The position numbers were made by a program, and so were the translations under genes. A model generated the notes under the pieces. It had not been told where the DNA came from. It did not search any database and saw only the letters and a list, made by a program, of their open reading frames with translations. From NCBI GenBank assembly GCA_026770575.1, contig MU657171.1, positions 214,835 through 278,834 of the forward strand: a DNA stretch of 64,000 nt, written 5' to 3'. Source of the DNA: Pelagophyceae sp. CCMP2097. Lineage: Eukaryota > Sar > Pelagophyceae. Positions 1 through 11,416 of this stretch are shown here, piece after piece. The number at the start of each line of letters is the position of its first letter. The stretch's first letter is position 1.

Positions 1-340
1 ATACTCGCGCGCTGACGAGTTACGATCTTCGAGACGCTTCTAGAAATCTATAGAATAATTCCCATGAGAAAACCCGCTCGAGATAGGAAGAAAGGATCTC
101 CCCAACTTGAGTCCAAGCATTTTTGGGTTGTGAAGCGTTGAAGCGCCGGCACGGTGGGGCACCTCGGGTCTCTTTTCCCCCTCGACAGTCCGATGATGAG
201 ATAAGGCGCTTACTTAAGACGTAAACTTCAGGCGGCGGCCGCGGCCACCGCCGCGGTCGCGTCGGCCTCCCTGGGCTTTTTCGCATACTTGCCGCGTCTC
301 GCTTCTGCCGTGATACCGTCGATGAGCCTGGCGCTCTCCT

Positions 341-1198
341 TCAAGACCGAGAGCCGTGAACATGAGCTTGTCGCGCTTCACGCGGTCGCCTAGGGTATAT
401 TTTGAGGCGCGTCGGGAAACCGCTCGCGATTCCGTTTGCAACGTTGTGGCGGTCCAGAGTTTTCAACCATTCCCCCAGACGCAGGCGGTCGCGGATGCAT
501 GCGAATCGCATTTTCATGCGGTTCATCAGAGCGTGGATGCTCTCTAACGCGTCTTCGCAAAACAGCCCGAGGGTGCGCCAGCACCGCACAAACCGCGGCA
601 CCTCGAATTCGGCCATGTGCGTCTTGATCTGGCGGTTCGCGACGAGCTGGCGCAGCCGCCGCGGTACCGACTCGCACAGACCGCAGAGCGTCTCGATTTC
701 GTCGTTGGTCAGCACGCATGCGCGAGGTGCATAAGCCCGGGCCCGCGGGAGAGAGTGGTTCCAGAACAACCCTTTTTCTGAATCCTTTGAATTTCTCAAA
801 CGAAATCCGCTTTTTAGAGGCTTTGAAACAGCTGTGCAGCGGGCACAGCGGAGAATCGGCGATCCGACTGTCGCCGAACCCGGACACTGTTTATACAAGG
901 GGAGGTCAACATGAAAATGCCGCGAATTTTGGCACCTCCACAGCACGTTTGAGAAGACTTTGAGTGGCTGGACATGTCCGGCTCGTCCCAAGGTGTCGGG
1001 CTGGAGGCGGATGCCTCCCGTTTTTCGCATATTCCGCGCGCAATCTCGATTATAGCGTCGCCAAAAGCTGGTTTGAGGTGGTTCTCCATTGTTATCGTCT
1101 GGGATCCACCTCCCTGTCGCTTCATTGGGGCCGGCTGTAGAACTTGGCATCGCCAGAGTCCGACCTAGTGTCCCGTGGAGGTGCCGGATTTGGCCCAA
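341..1198 (-). pseudogene. Possible transposon-derived ORF remnant
   Basis: An open frame of 285 codons whose second half (roughly residues 165-260) reads like the C-terminal part of uncharacterised transposon-associated proteins of algae and protists, with a segment LFCEDALESIHALMNRM. I recall that kind of sequence from such proteins but cannot search for it. The first 150 residues look non-coding: mixed composition and no third-position GC bias. No catalytic triad, zinc cluster or terminal repeat can be tied to it. Read as a decayed mobile-element fragment; it could equally be a chance frame. Confidence 0.3.
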
Positions 1199-1481
1199 AA
1201 TTTAGGCTATGGGCTCCATTTTGCAAGTTATGGGCCCATTTCACTTAAAACGCCCATGCAAATCCGCAATTACGCGGAAATGGTGTCAAGTTTTACACCG
1301 TTTTATTCTTGAAAGCGGCTTCACGGTCGGCGCATCGAGCCCGTAAACAAACTTCCTTCGTCGGGGACCGCGCCGCCACCAGCCCGCGACGCAGCGACCA
1401 TAAGTGGCCCCATACCTCGTTTGTAGCCCGAGAAATTTGTATCTGAGTGGAATCCGTTTCATGTTGACCTCCCCTTGTATA
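892..1481. repeat. Perfect 25-bp inverted repeat, arms 540 bp apart
   Basis: The arm at 892-916 (TATACAAGGGGAGGTCAACA plus TGAAA) recurs as its exact reverse complement at 1457-1481. The 540-bp interior contains the start of the transposon-like frame but no recognisable gene. Similarity decays immediately outside the arms. It may be the ends of a small non-autonomous element or part of a larger decayed one. Confidence 0.7.
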
Positions 1482-2420
1482 TGAAGCGACTCACGCGACC
1501 GGCCATGCAATTATAGGAGACCGGCAATCTCCTTTTGGCGATCGTATGTGTTGCTGCGTATTATCTATGGCGGGTCATCGCGCATAGCGCGCATAACGAG
1601 GGTGCAGTCGTGTTGGGCGTCATTTCGGGCTAATCTTGTACCGCCGCTAGCACAACGACACCGACGGCTCGCCGTGCCATCACCCAAACGTCGTTGTGTA
1701 TCGTCTATCAAGTAGCCGTACAACTCAACTAAGAGGACATGGTGGCTGCTTTGAATCTCGATATCCGCGCACGTATCCGCACCCCCAAACTGGTCGCCAC
1801 GATTCGAGCGGACATTTTAAATCCACAATGTCATACCCCGGATGATCGGCGAGCTCTCGTCGTGACAGCACCCAAGCCGTCGGCGGCTGACATTCGCCAC
1901 CCTGGTAGGTCGGAGGGGTCTAGGAAGTCCTAGGAATCCTATATCAATAAACCTCGAAACGAAGTCAGGCTTCCGGGCCGGAAGGCCCTTGGCCATGCCT
2001 TGGAGCGCGCGTCGCCAGTTTCCCGGGGCGTCTCCTCGCTGAGGTAATGGCCGCCAATAACTTTGGCCCTTCGTTCTTGGTCTGTCGAAGCGCCCTGCGG
2101 CGTGCGATGGCGCTAGTTGGCGTGTCAGTGCTAAAGCAGGGGTAAGAGAACGCAGCTGTGGGGGTATTCTTCCGGAGTGCTGTGTTTGTGATAATTACCT
2201 TCGTCTGGCGCCGTTGTCGTCTTTGTCGTTTGTAATGATGACGATGACTGTAACTTTGGAGCCGCTGGCCTGTTCGCGGGTGCTGGTAAACGACGCGGTT
2301 AAGGTGGATTTGATTCTACTCTACGGGTCCACGTTTGGATCGGAGGTGCGGTGGAACACGCGACAAAATGGGGGGGCACGGCGTCTTGGAGCGTGCGTTT
2401 CCGCGGGTCTGGGCTACCGT
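1482..2420. other. Gene-free stretch
   Basis: Lower GC than the genes around it and no convincing coding frame. It contains one copy of a dispersed motif at 1951-2000 (beginning ACCTCGAAACGAAGTCAGGC and running to GGCCATGCC) that recurs at 20533-20580 and, in part, at 22141-22180. Nothing else is recognised. Confidence 0.6.
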
Positions 2421-3389
2421 ATGAGGCGGCGCGTATTAGGCCTGCCCGCGGCGCTGGTGTCGGAGATTGTCGGTCGCTGGCTGCCGGCCGAGTGCTGGGG
2501 CGCTTTGCTCACAGCGGCGCGCGCCTTCCGCGGCGACGTGCGCCAGGCTGTACAGGCGCACGCCTGGCGCGCGCGCGTCGAGGAGCTCGACGCCCTCCTC
2601 CGGCGGGGCGCGCCCGCCGCCGCGCAGAAGCGGCGGCTCTCGACGATCGCGCGCCTCCTCTGGCACGTAGAGGCTTGCGGCGCCCAAATCGACCGCGACG
2701 GCGACGGCGCGCAATGCGGGAGCGGCGTCGCCGTCGCGAAAATACCCAGGCTCGTGCTCCAGAAGCCCCTGCGCCTCGGTGAGCACCTTCCGCGACCGCG
2801 CCCCGCGCACGACCGGCGTTCCGCAGGGCGCGACGGCGCGGCGCCGGGCGAGGCGGACGTCGAAGTGTCGGCGGAGGACGTGCTGCTGCGGTGCCCCGAC
2901 GCGGCTTGGCGGCCGTGGCTGCCGTTGACGCTGAAGTTCGACGGCGCGACAAAGGTCCACTGCACGCGCCGCAATATCGCGCCCATCCCCCCAGTCTGCG
3001 AGGTCTTCGCCCAAACCGAGGCCGCGCGCGCCGCGCTCCGCAAACTCGCGCACCACCTCTACTCCCGCGGCGAGGTCGGCCGCATCGAGACGCCGCGTGC
3101 GCCCGGCGCGGGGCGCGACGCCGCGCGGTGCACCGTGTACCTCGTGCCGCGGCGGCGCGCCGTCGACTGGCTCGCGTCCTTCGACGCCGTGGAGAAGCTC
3201 TACGGCGTGCCGCCGTCGGCGGGCCAGCGCCGCGGCAAGCTGCCGCCGCACGACGGCCGGCGCGGCGAAGACGACCTTGGCCTCTGGGCAGTCGTCGTGC
3301 CCCCGTCCCAGCAGGACGACGCGCCCGCGGACGCGGGTGACCTCGATCACATCCTCGAGCTCACGCGCTCGGCGCTCCGCGCGCAATGA
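2421..3389 (+). CDS. Unknown protein with F-box-like N-terminus
   Basis: Single exon of 322 codons from the ATG at 2421 to TGA at 3387-3389. The upstream in-frame extension to 2214 lacks the strong third-position GC bias and is unlikely to be translated. The N-terminus (residues 5-40, LPAALVSEIVGRWLPAECWG) has the spacing of an F-box-like helix pair, but this is weak. The middle is Arg/Ala-rich and poorly conserved in character. The last 120 residues look globular (VCEVFAQTEAARAALRKLA; AVDWLASFDAVEKLYGVPP). No family is recognised. The opposite strand is also open across much of this interval; the + frame is preferred for its balanced residue use (Trp, Phe, Tyr, Cys spread through it). Confidence 0.5.
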   Translation: MRRRVLGLPAALVSEIVGRWLPAECWGALLTAARAFRGDVRQAVQAHAWRARVEELDALLRRGAPAAAQKRRLSTIARLLWHVEACGAQIDRDGDGAQCGSGVAVAKIPRLVLQKPLRLGEHLPRPRPAHDRRSAGRDGAAPGEADVEVSAEDVLLRCPDAAWRPWLPLTLKFDGATKVHCTRRNIAPIPPVCEVFAQTEAARAALRKLAHHLYSRGEVGRIETPRAPGAGRDAARCTVYLVPRRRAVDWLASFDAVEKLYGVPPSAGQRRGKLPPHDGRRGEDDLGLWAVVVPPSQQDDAPADAGDLDHILELTRSALRAQ

Positions 3390-3457
3390 GGCGCGTGCGA
3401 AGAGTCATAAACGTGTTCTTTCCCGAACGACGCCCGACGTTACGATGCACGCGGGCG

Positions 3458-4360
3458 TCAGAACGTTTCGTTGGTCCGTTGGTTCGTATAGGGCTTGCGC
3501 CAGTACGAGTACCTCTCTAGCGGTGGCGGCGGCGGCGGATTGCACTGGACGCACCGCAGGCGCGAGTTTGTCGTGGAATGCTCGTGGTGCGGCGGGTGCG
3601 GCAAAAGCTTGTGCTTCGTCGGGAAGAGGCCCGAGAGCGCCCCGCGGAGGTCGAGGCGCAGAGAAGTCTCGCGCCGGAGCGCGAATTCGACGCGGCGCTT
3701 CTCCTTGGCCGCGGCCCGAACGGCCCGCGCCTCGTCTCTGGCAGCCCGCGCCTCCTCCTTGGCGGCCCGCGCCTCGTCGGCGTCGGCCCGCGCCGCGGCG
3801 GCGCGCCGCGCTTCGACGGCCGCCCGCGCCGCAGCGGCCCGCTGCGCTTCTCGCCGCGCGTCGATAGTCGCCGCGAGAGCCGCGTCGGCGGCGCGCGCCT
3901 CGAGGGCGCGGATGGTCGCCGCGAGCTCCGCGTCGGCGGCGTCGGCGCGCGCCGCGAGTGCGCGGCGCTTGGCCGTCGCGCGCGATACGTCGGCGTCGAC
4001 CTGTTTCTGCGCGGCGTCGACGGCCGCGGCGTCGGCGCGCAGCCGCCGCAGCTCGGACTTGAGCGAGTCGGACTCGTCCTCGGCCGCGCGCCGCGCCGCG
4101 CCCGCCTCGGCGTGGGCCTCGCCGGCATCGTGGCCCGCGAGCGCGCCCAGCTCCTCGTGCGCCGCCTCGACGTCGAGGCGCAGCCGCGCAGCCTCCTCCA
4201 GGTTGCCTAAACGTGTTCCGTCGTGGCTCCCCTGCCAGTGACTGATAGAACGTGCAAGGGACGCACTCCGCCTCGAGCTCTCGAGCTTCGAGATGCGCCG
4301 GCGCAGCAGCCGCAGCGCAGACAGCACCGGCTCCTCCTGTCGCTGCCAGTCCTCGTTCAT
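3458..4360 (-). CDS. Coiled-coil protein, unknown function
   Basis: A frame of 300 codons starting with ATG at 4360. Residues 55-225 are almost purely Ala/Glu/Arg/Asp in heptad-like order, a long charged coiled coil. The C-terminal 50 residues differ: a CxxC pair, a run of six prolines and an aromatic tail (LERYSYWRKPY). It lies 123 bp head-to-head from the GST-like gene, so the two may share a promoter. GC-rich alanine-coding DNA gives spurious open frames on all strands, so the exact extent is uncertain and a short intron near 4205-4235 is possible. Confidence 0.5.
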   Translation of the reverse strand: MNEDWQRQEEPVLSALRLLRRRISKLESSRRSASLARSISHWQGSHDGTRLGNLEEAARLRLDVEAAHEELGALAGHDAGEAHAEAGAARRAAEDESDSLKSELRRLRADAAAVDAAQKQVDADVSRATAKRRALAARADAADAELAATIRALEARAADAALAATIDARREAQRAAAARAAVEARRAAAARADADEARAAKEEARAARDEARAVRAAAKEKRRVEFALRRETSLRLDLRGALSGLFPTKHKLLPHPPHHEHSTTNSRLRCVQCNPPPPPPLERYSYWRKPYTNQRTNETF

Positions 4361-4483
4361 CGCGGCGCGCCCCGACGAACGTCGAAATACAAAAAGATTT
4401 TTATCGCCGAAATTCCCCAGCGCGGGTTTTCTCCGAGAATATTTCTCGACGAGTCATACAGAAAGTGAGACTCTGTAGAAGCA

Positions 4484-6357
4484 ATGCGGACCTGGGCGGC
4501 GCTCGCGGCGCAAGTGGCGCAGCGGTCGAATTTGGTCCACGGCGCCACGACGGCGCAGTCCAGACTCCGCCTTTTCGGGTAATGCGGCCATGTTTGTCGC
4601 TTCGAGAATCTGGGAGGGTCCAGTGCTCTGCCAGTGCTGGGGTCGTGATGGTGGTGTTGTGTCTTGGGACTCTAAACCAGGCCGAGAGTGCGTCGCGTGG
4701 CTCCGAGGTTCTTCTCCGTAGGACCGAGGAGAATGCGGTGCGCGTGACGTTTTACCGCGACCACCACGCCTGGTGCCCGTGCGTTTCGTTGCCATCTCGA
4801 GGTAGAACACGGTACGCCTCCCTCCGCCAACCTGAGGCCGCGCCGCAAAAGGTACTGCCAGAAGATTTGGCTCTACCTCGAAGAGAAGCGCATCCCGTAC
4901 CGTGCGTCCCTGGGGCCTCGTGGAGCGCCAAGGCCGCGCCAATGTCCGGGGCTCTTACCTCGAGGAGAAGCGAAGAGGCCTGCGGCAGAATGTGGCGTCC
5001 CTGAGCGTTCCGCCGGCGCCTCGTCGAGCGCCTAGGCCGCGCCAATGGAGGGACTAGGCGTGAAAAAGGTGACCATGTTTTGCTACGGGAACAAGGAGTC
5101 TTGGTTCAAGGCCGTTGTCCCGTCGGGTATGCTGCCCGCGGTGGAGATCGACGGCCGACTCGTGACGGAGTCGGACGTCATCCTCGAAAAGCTCGAGGCG
5201 GCCTTTGGCGCGCTCGGCGGCGCGGCGATGAACGACCGCTTCACCGTGGAGCTGCGCCAGCTGGAGAGGCAGCTCTTCAGCGCCTGGTGCCGCTGGCTCT
5301 GCCACTCGAACAGCCGCGCTTCAGAGGAGCAGGCGCGGTCGAACTTTGACGCCGTCGCCGGGCGCGTCGACGCCGCGCTCGCCAAGTCAGGGGGCCCGTT
5401 CTTCCGCGGCGCCGACTTCTCCACGGCCGATCTCGTCTTCGTGCCCTACGTCGAGCGCATGTCCGCGAGTTTGCTCTATTACAAGGGCTACGCACTCCGC
5501 GATTCCGAAAAGTTCCCGCGCTTCTCAGCGTGGTTCGACGCCCTCGAGAAGCGCGAGACGTACCGCGGCACGCAGTCCGATTTTCACACGCATTGCCACG
5601 ACCTCCCGCCCCAGGTCTGTCTTGTCTTGCGTCGCGCAAAGTACGGACCGTCGGGCGTAGATGGGCGGCTGCTACGAGAACGGCGCGCCGGAACAGCAGC
5701 GCATCAAGGCGGCCATCGATGCGCGCGGGCTGGCGACGCGCGACGACTTTGGCCTCCGCGCCAAAGAGGTCTGTTCTTTCGAGCGTCTCGCCGCTCTTCA
5801 GGGCCCGATTAGGCGTCGTATTCGGAGCCGGCGGACGCGGCGTTCATCGCGGCTGACCGCGTGGCAAAGTACCGCGAAACGCTGTGCAAGATCAACCCCG
5901 AGTGTTCCGACGCGGCGAAGCTCGACGCCGCGCTGCTGACGACTCTGAACAACATGCTCGACGGCTCTCGCGAGGCGCCGCCTAAGGGCACCGCCGCCGC
6001 GCTGCGCTACATCCGCGACCGCGTCAACGTGCCCCGCGACATGCCCATCTGGTGAGAGGGGCCGCGCCTTTGTGGCCCACCTGGAAACGTCGGAAGCGAC
6101 GCCAGGGAACATCTCCTGGCGTCATCTCGAAAGATCGAGGAGTGAAACGTCGCGGACGGTGCACACGCCGTCCCGAGCGGCATCAGAGCGCCGGGGGCAT
6201 CTCTTGCCGCGATAGGTCCGCGCGCCGCCTCTGCGCGTCGCTCGAGGAGACGGCGTTTCTCGACTCGGCGGCCCAGCCGCGCAAGACCATCGCCCTCGAC
6301 AACCGTCGCGACCAGGACCCAAAGCCCTTCGTCGACGCGGCCATGGCCGCCGCGTAA
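4484..6357 (+). CDS. Glutathione S-transferase-like protein, seven exons
   Basis: Exons 4484-4578, 4722-4778, 4852-4901, 5058-5614, 5661-5768, 5813-6051 and 6216-6357 join into 415 residues. The N-terminus ends LRLFG and leads into [16 protein letters not shown], the thioredoxin-fold start with the CPYC active-site motif seen in plant and protist GSTs of the YRDHxAWCPYC type. Then follow [15 protein letters not shown] and [14 protein letters not shown] (beta-hairpin and cis-Pro loop). The all-helical C-terminal domain includes [20 protein letters not shown] and DLPPQ joined to MGGCYENG. Every junction preserves frame and restores family-typical sequence, which is the main evidence for the model. 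Substrate is unknown. Intron 3 contains a decayed duplicate of the preceding exon end. Confidence 0.88.
4871..5055 (+). repeat. Tandem duplication across an exon-intron boundary
   Basis: Segment 4871-4950 (end of GST exon 3 plus start of intron 3) is imperfectly repeated at 4952-5055. TACCTCGAAGAGAAGCG is answered by TACCTCGAGGAGAAGCG, and CCGCGCCAATG occurs in both copies. The second copy's donor is altered (GTGGCGTCCC against GTGCGTCCC), so it appears to have become intron sequence. Confidence 0.7.
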
Positions 6358-6552
6358 GCCCGCGCCGGACGGGACGCTGCAGGAAGTCCGCCCTTTGGGT
6401 CCTTAAGTCCTTTTTAAAGCCCTTTGGGCTGCCTTTGGGACGCTGCAGGAAGTCGTCCTTTTTAAATAACAAAATGCCGCGAGCTCGCGTCCGCGGGTGG
6501 CGAAGGCTGGCAGCACAGAGCGGCCGACGTCGGACCCTGGGAGAGGCTCCTC

Positions 6553-9500
6553 CTAGAGCGCGCCCTTGAGGTTGCCCTTGCCCTCGAGGAGCGCGGCGAA
6601 CCAGCCGAGGAAGGTGCCGCGCCGGAGGCGGCCAGAGCCGACGGGATCGGCAAAGTACCTAGCGGACGGGCGTTGTGTACGTTTGACGGCCGTCGTAGCC
6701 CTTGCCACGCGCGTGCCACGCTGGCCCCGCATCCGCACCTCTGGCGTCGCATCTCGTCGTCGCCGAGGACGTCACCCAAGCCGAGGTGCGTCGTGAGTTC
6801 ATCAAAGTGCGCCATGTCCAGCTCCCCCCGCCGTTCCGAATCCAAATGGTCGAACCACTCGGCCGCGTCCCTCAGCTGCGCCATCAAGTCGTCGGAGAAG
6901 CCCTTTGCTTCGCCGTCGCCAAACGCCGCAGGCGAGTCGGCGCGTGGAGTGGTGTTGTCATCGCAAAAGTCGTCCTCAAAGTCGACGGGCGACCGCCCAG
7001 CCTTTGGCGCGAAGAACGCGGAAGACCGCCCGCCGACGGGCGCGTCCGCGGGCGCGGCGCCGGCCGGCGACGCAGCGTCGCCGACGGACGGCGTCCGGGA
7101 GGACGACGCGTCCGACGCGCCAGACGCCGCCGACGCCGCGGACCGGACGTCGTAGTCCTCGCTGTCGTCCGACGCGGCGCCGTCGTCCTTGCGCCAGGAC
7201 CGCGGTGGGGAGTCGCCTGCGTTGCGCGGCCACCGCGCGGGCGAGTCCGCGTCTGCGCTGTCGGCGTCGGCGAAGCGCCGCGCGCGCGGCGACGATTCGC
7301 GCGGCGTCGCGGTGCCGAGGTCGGCCGCGCGCCGCTCCGCGCGCAGCTTCGCCGCCGCGACTTCCGTCTCGAGGCGCTCAGCCAAAGCCTCCTGCCGCTG
7401 CCGCTCGTCCGAAGCCACCGCCCGCGCCGCCCGCGCCTAAGACGGCATTGCCCACGCGGCGAGGCGCGCCCGTAGAAGAAGAACGGATCGCCCGTCAAAG
7501 AAGAACCGACTCGGGTTCCCCGCCGTACAAGGACGCACCTTTTCCAGCTCGTCCCTCTGCCTTCGCAGCTCGTCCTCGTACTTTTGCAGCCGCCACGACC
7601 ACTCGCGCTCCTCGGGCTGCGCCGCATCGTCGTCGTCGCCCTCGCCCACCGCCGAGTCGGCGCTCGACGAGACCCGCACGTCCGCGTCCGCATCCACGTC
7701 CGCCGCCACCGGCGTCGCGGGCATCGGTCGCGCGGGCGGCGCGGCGGGCGGCACCTCCGCGTCGACCTTTGCTTCGGCCTTTGCTTCGGCCTTCATCGGC
7801 GACGCCGCGGGCGAGGCCGCGGGAGCCTGCTTCCTCGCGGGCGGGACCCAGGCGCGCGTGACGCGGAGGCCGTTGTGGACGACGATGCCCGTCTGCGCGG
7901 CGGGCTGGGCCATGGGCTGCTTCGGGCTGAGCCAGGGCCACTGCGCGTCCTCGGCCTCTGCCGCGATGCGCCGCCGCGCCTCGACGTCGTAGACGGCGCG
8001 CTTGTAAGAGTCCAGCAAAGTCTCCTTGGCTTCATTAATGCGCCGGAAGTGACCTTCGGCGCGCGCGCGCTCCTCCGCGAAGACGGACGACGACTGCTCC
8101 TCTTCGCCCACTGCCGGCGCCTCGGCCTTTTGCCGGTCCGGGTGCCTGCGCGGCAGTCGTCAGGTCCTCTTTCGACGTGAGCGGAAACGCACCAGCGCAT
8201 CGAGGCCTTGCGGTAGGCGCGGCGGATCTCGGCGTCGTCGGCGCGCTGCTGCAGGCCCAGGACAGCGTAGTGCGTCGCGTCGCGCAGGTCGCGCGCGCGG
8301 CGGCTGCGGTCCTGCCACGACCGTACCTCGTCGAGCTTGGCGCCCGGCGCCGCGTCGCTGATGCCGGCGAGGTGATCAAAGTCCGCCGCCGCGCCGGCGA
8401 AGTCGTACATAGCCTCGCGGCACTCGGCGCGAACGGCCAGGGCATTCGCGTAGACCTGTCACAACAATCTCACTTCGGAATCCTATTTCGCGTACGACGA
8501 CGAGCGTCGTCCCCCGGCGAGTATCGAGGATGCCCCTCAATGGAATCGCCGTCGTCACTTTCCAGGATACTTGGAATCGCCGACGCGGGCGCAAACGGCG
8601 GAGCCGCGCGTGGCGCGCCGGTGCCGGTCCAGCGCGCGGTCCGCGCGGTCCGCGGCCTGGATCGCCTTGCCCATGCGCAGCGCCGCCTTGGCGCAGTTCA
8701 GCTCGAGCCTAGGTCCGGCCGCCGTCGGCCGACTGTGGCCGCAAACGCCTCGAAGACGGCCGCGGCAAGGATACCTCGCGAGGTCGACGCCGTTGGGTGG
8801 CGAGTCATCGGGGTCCTTGAGCGCGCTCTCGAGCTTGAGCGCCGAGGAGAAATGCTGGAGAGCGGCGCCAAAGTCCTTGCGCCGCCATGCGCCTAGCCAT
8901 GGCTCGTCGTGCGGTTTCCGTGGGTGATTGGGGTTCACCCCAACCGTCTTTCGCGGACTCAGGCCACGGTTTCAATGGCGCTCTCGTCTCTCCCGCTCAC
9001 GGCCCTTTGTCCGACTTTCCCTTTTCGGCGTCCGCGACGCGGCGTAAAACGATTGCCTGCTGCCGACGCGTTCCAGAAACGCTCGCCCGCGCTGTCCAGC
9101 GCCGCCGACACCAAAGCGTGCGGCCGCGCCAGCGCGCGCGCCGACACCGCAGCCGAACCGAGGCGCGGGTCCGTCGAGACCTCGGCGTCCGCGCCTGCCA
9201 AACGCCATGCACAGACGCCAGATCATCGCGCTCCGGCCGAGCGACGCATCGGGAGCCCCCGACGACCACCGAAGAATTGCTCACCTGCTCGCATGAGCGC
9301 GCGGACGACGTCGGCGTGGCCGCGTTCCGCGGCGAGCATGAGCGCCGTGCGCCCCGAAGAGTCGCCGACGTCGAGCGGGTCCGGCAAGTCGTTCGACTCG
9401 TCAGAGGGCCTAGTCGCGAAGCTCCGTGGAAGCCGAGCGCCTTTTCGCTGACGCCTTGGGCGACAACGACGACAGTGCTAAACTTTGTGGATCGATCTTC

Positions 9501-11080
9501 TGCTCCCACCCCTGCTGCGCCGCACCTGGGCGCGCAGACGTCGTCTGCGAGGATGACCTCGACGAGCTCGGCGTTGCCCGAGTGCGCTGCCGCGTGGAGC
9601 GCGGACCAGCCCGTCTCCGCGTCGCGGTGCCTGGCGCGAGAGTGACGACCGCGCGGAGCCCCCCCCGGTCGGGAATCTCTGCGATGCCCGCGAGGCCGTC
9701 TGGACACGTCTGTGCTGCAACCGTCCTGAGCCTCGTCGCTGCGAAGGTGCGTTGGAACCGTCGGACGCGGCGGCGTGCGAGCCGGCGAGCGCGCCGCGCC
9801 GCAGCAATAGCTTGCACGTCGGCGCCTTGCCTCCTTTGCACGCGCTCAGCAGCAGCCGGAACAGCAGAGCGTTGTACGCCGCCGCGCCCACGCACTCCTG
9901 CGGCACGCGTCGAGGCACAGTGGCCGCGGGAAGGCTCGAAGGACCGAAGCGCTCCCGCGGGCCCCCGCGGGCTCCCGCGCGTCCTCCGACGGGGTGCGGC
10001 GGTGCGCACGCACCGGCGAGAGCGCGGCGCGCAGCCCGGTCTCGTCGCCGACGAGCGCGTAGTTCTCGAGCGCCGTCGTCGAGCTGCGTTTTAGACGTCA
10101 GATTTGAGACGTCAGACGCGCAAAACAGGAAAACGCGTCTCGACAGCCTCTCTTACCTGCCCAGGAGCAGGTCCGCGCTGTACACCGGGTCGAGCGACGC
10201 GCGCTGCCGCGCGCTGTGAGACGGAGGGTGACAGGTCTTGTGGCAACGACGTCGAACTGGGCGTCTCCTCCAATCCGAGTCCTTCGGAGGAGGCACCGCG
10301 CGCCGACGCACTCTGCGAGCTCGGCGCGCAGCACGACGCACTCCCGGATGTACCTGCGGTTGGTCAAAAGGTCATGGCCGTCGCGGGCCATCGACCGTCG
10401 CGAGTCATCAGCCGTCGCAGGCCGCGTCCGGAACGATCCGACGACGGACGCCGGGCACGCGCTCCTCCTCGCGGTCGCGCGCTGCGCCGCGCGCCGACGC
10501 CGCAGCGGTGTACGCGGTCCGCGCCTCAGTGCGCGCCTCCTCGAGTTGCTCACCTGCGGCGGCGGCGTCACGTCGCGGCGAGTGACCGCCGCTCGGAGGG
10601 CGCTCTCTGTATCCGCGGCGAGCCGCGCCGAAAGCAAGGCGCGAGGCGCTGGTGTCTACGCAGACGGTCGCGCTCGCGCTCGCAGTCGCGGAGCGCGTCG
10701 GCCTGTCGTGACGCGTCTCAGAGCCACGCGCGTCTCAGGGGCGCGCGGCGCTTTCCCTGCGCGCCGAACACGCCAAAGTCCCCGCAGTCGGATCGGGGCC
10801 GGCAGCGCCTGGGGGCGCCGCGCCGCCGCAGCCGCGCCGCCGCGGCCTCTGCGCGCGACCAGCGTCGCACCTGGAGCGCGGCCTGCCTCTTGCGCTGCTT
10901 GGCCTCGTCCTCGGCTTCGAGGGAGAGCTCGTAGAGCTTGTCGGCGAGGCGCGTCTCGCCGGCGTCGCCGTTGGGCGAGAGCGGCGGCTGCTCGGCGAAG
11001 CCTCGGTCGCGGAAGCCTCGGTTCGCCGCCGACGAAAACCCCCGCGCCTGGTGCGCATCCCGCGCCTTGAACGCGTGCAT
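6553..11080 (-). CDS. Ankyrin-TPR-DnaJ-EF-hand multidomain protein
   Basis: A multi-exon gene; order by translation. Possible first exon from ATG 11080 (charged helix, LADKLYELSLEAEDEAKQRK). Ankyrin-like exons lie at about 10390-9460 (LLSACKGGKAPTCKLLLRRG; GWSALHAAAHSGNAELVEVI) and about 9400-9280 (SSGRTALMLAAERGHADVV). Three TPR-type exons follow between about 9200 and 8380 (RRKDFGAALQHFSSALKLE; LELNCAKAALRMGKAIQAA; VYANALAVRAECREAMYDFA). The J domain is split by an intron (8192-8146) that restores the HPD tripeptide at 8144-8136 (YAVLGLQQRADDAEIRRAYR then HPDRQK). C-terminal exons 8145-7539, 7436-6739 and 6658-6553 carry an acidic linker and an EF-hand-like pair (DSERRGELDMAHFDEL; DPVGSGRLRRGTFLGWF). 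Likely a cytosolic Hsp70 co-chaperone. The 5' half of the model is uncertain and could be a separate ankyrin gene, but frame-compatible junctions link ankyrin to TPR. Confidence 0.65.
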
Positions 11081-11416
11081 CGCCGCGCCGCGCGAAGCCG
11101 CGCCCTGCTCAAGCGACCCTCGCGAGCTTGCTCTCCGATACAATTTGAACGAGTTTCGTTGACCGGCGTGGCCTCGCACTTAACGCACTTTGAGCCCCGA
11201 GAAGGGTACTCACAAAGTCTCTCTTGACGACGACGACGCCGTGCCCGACGACGCCGTGATCAGAACGGACTCGTGGGGTATGAGGTTGCATCGAGCAGAG
11301 GGGCATCTTGATCGAAGAACACTACCAAAGAGGGACCCTCTGCGGTCTCGTCCAAGACTCTCGTCTCTACGAAACAGGAGCACACGTGTCCAGATGGCAT
11401 CAGAGCTTGCGGCGGT

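Noticed and set aside
2414..3386. Long open frames on the minus strand opposite the F-box-like protein
   Set aside because: GC-rich third positions create antisense frames; these are Arg/Ala/Pro-dominated with few aromatics, unlike the plus-strand product.
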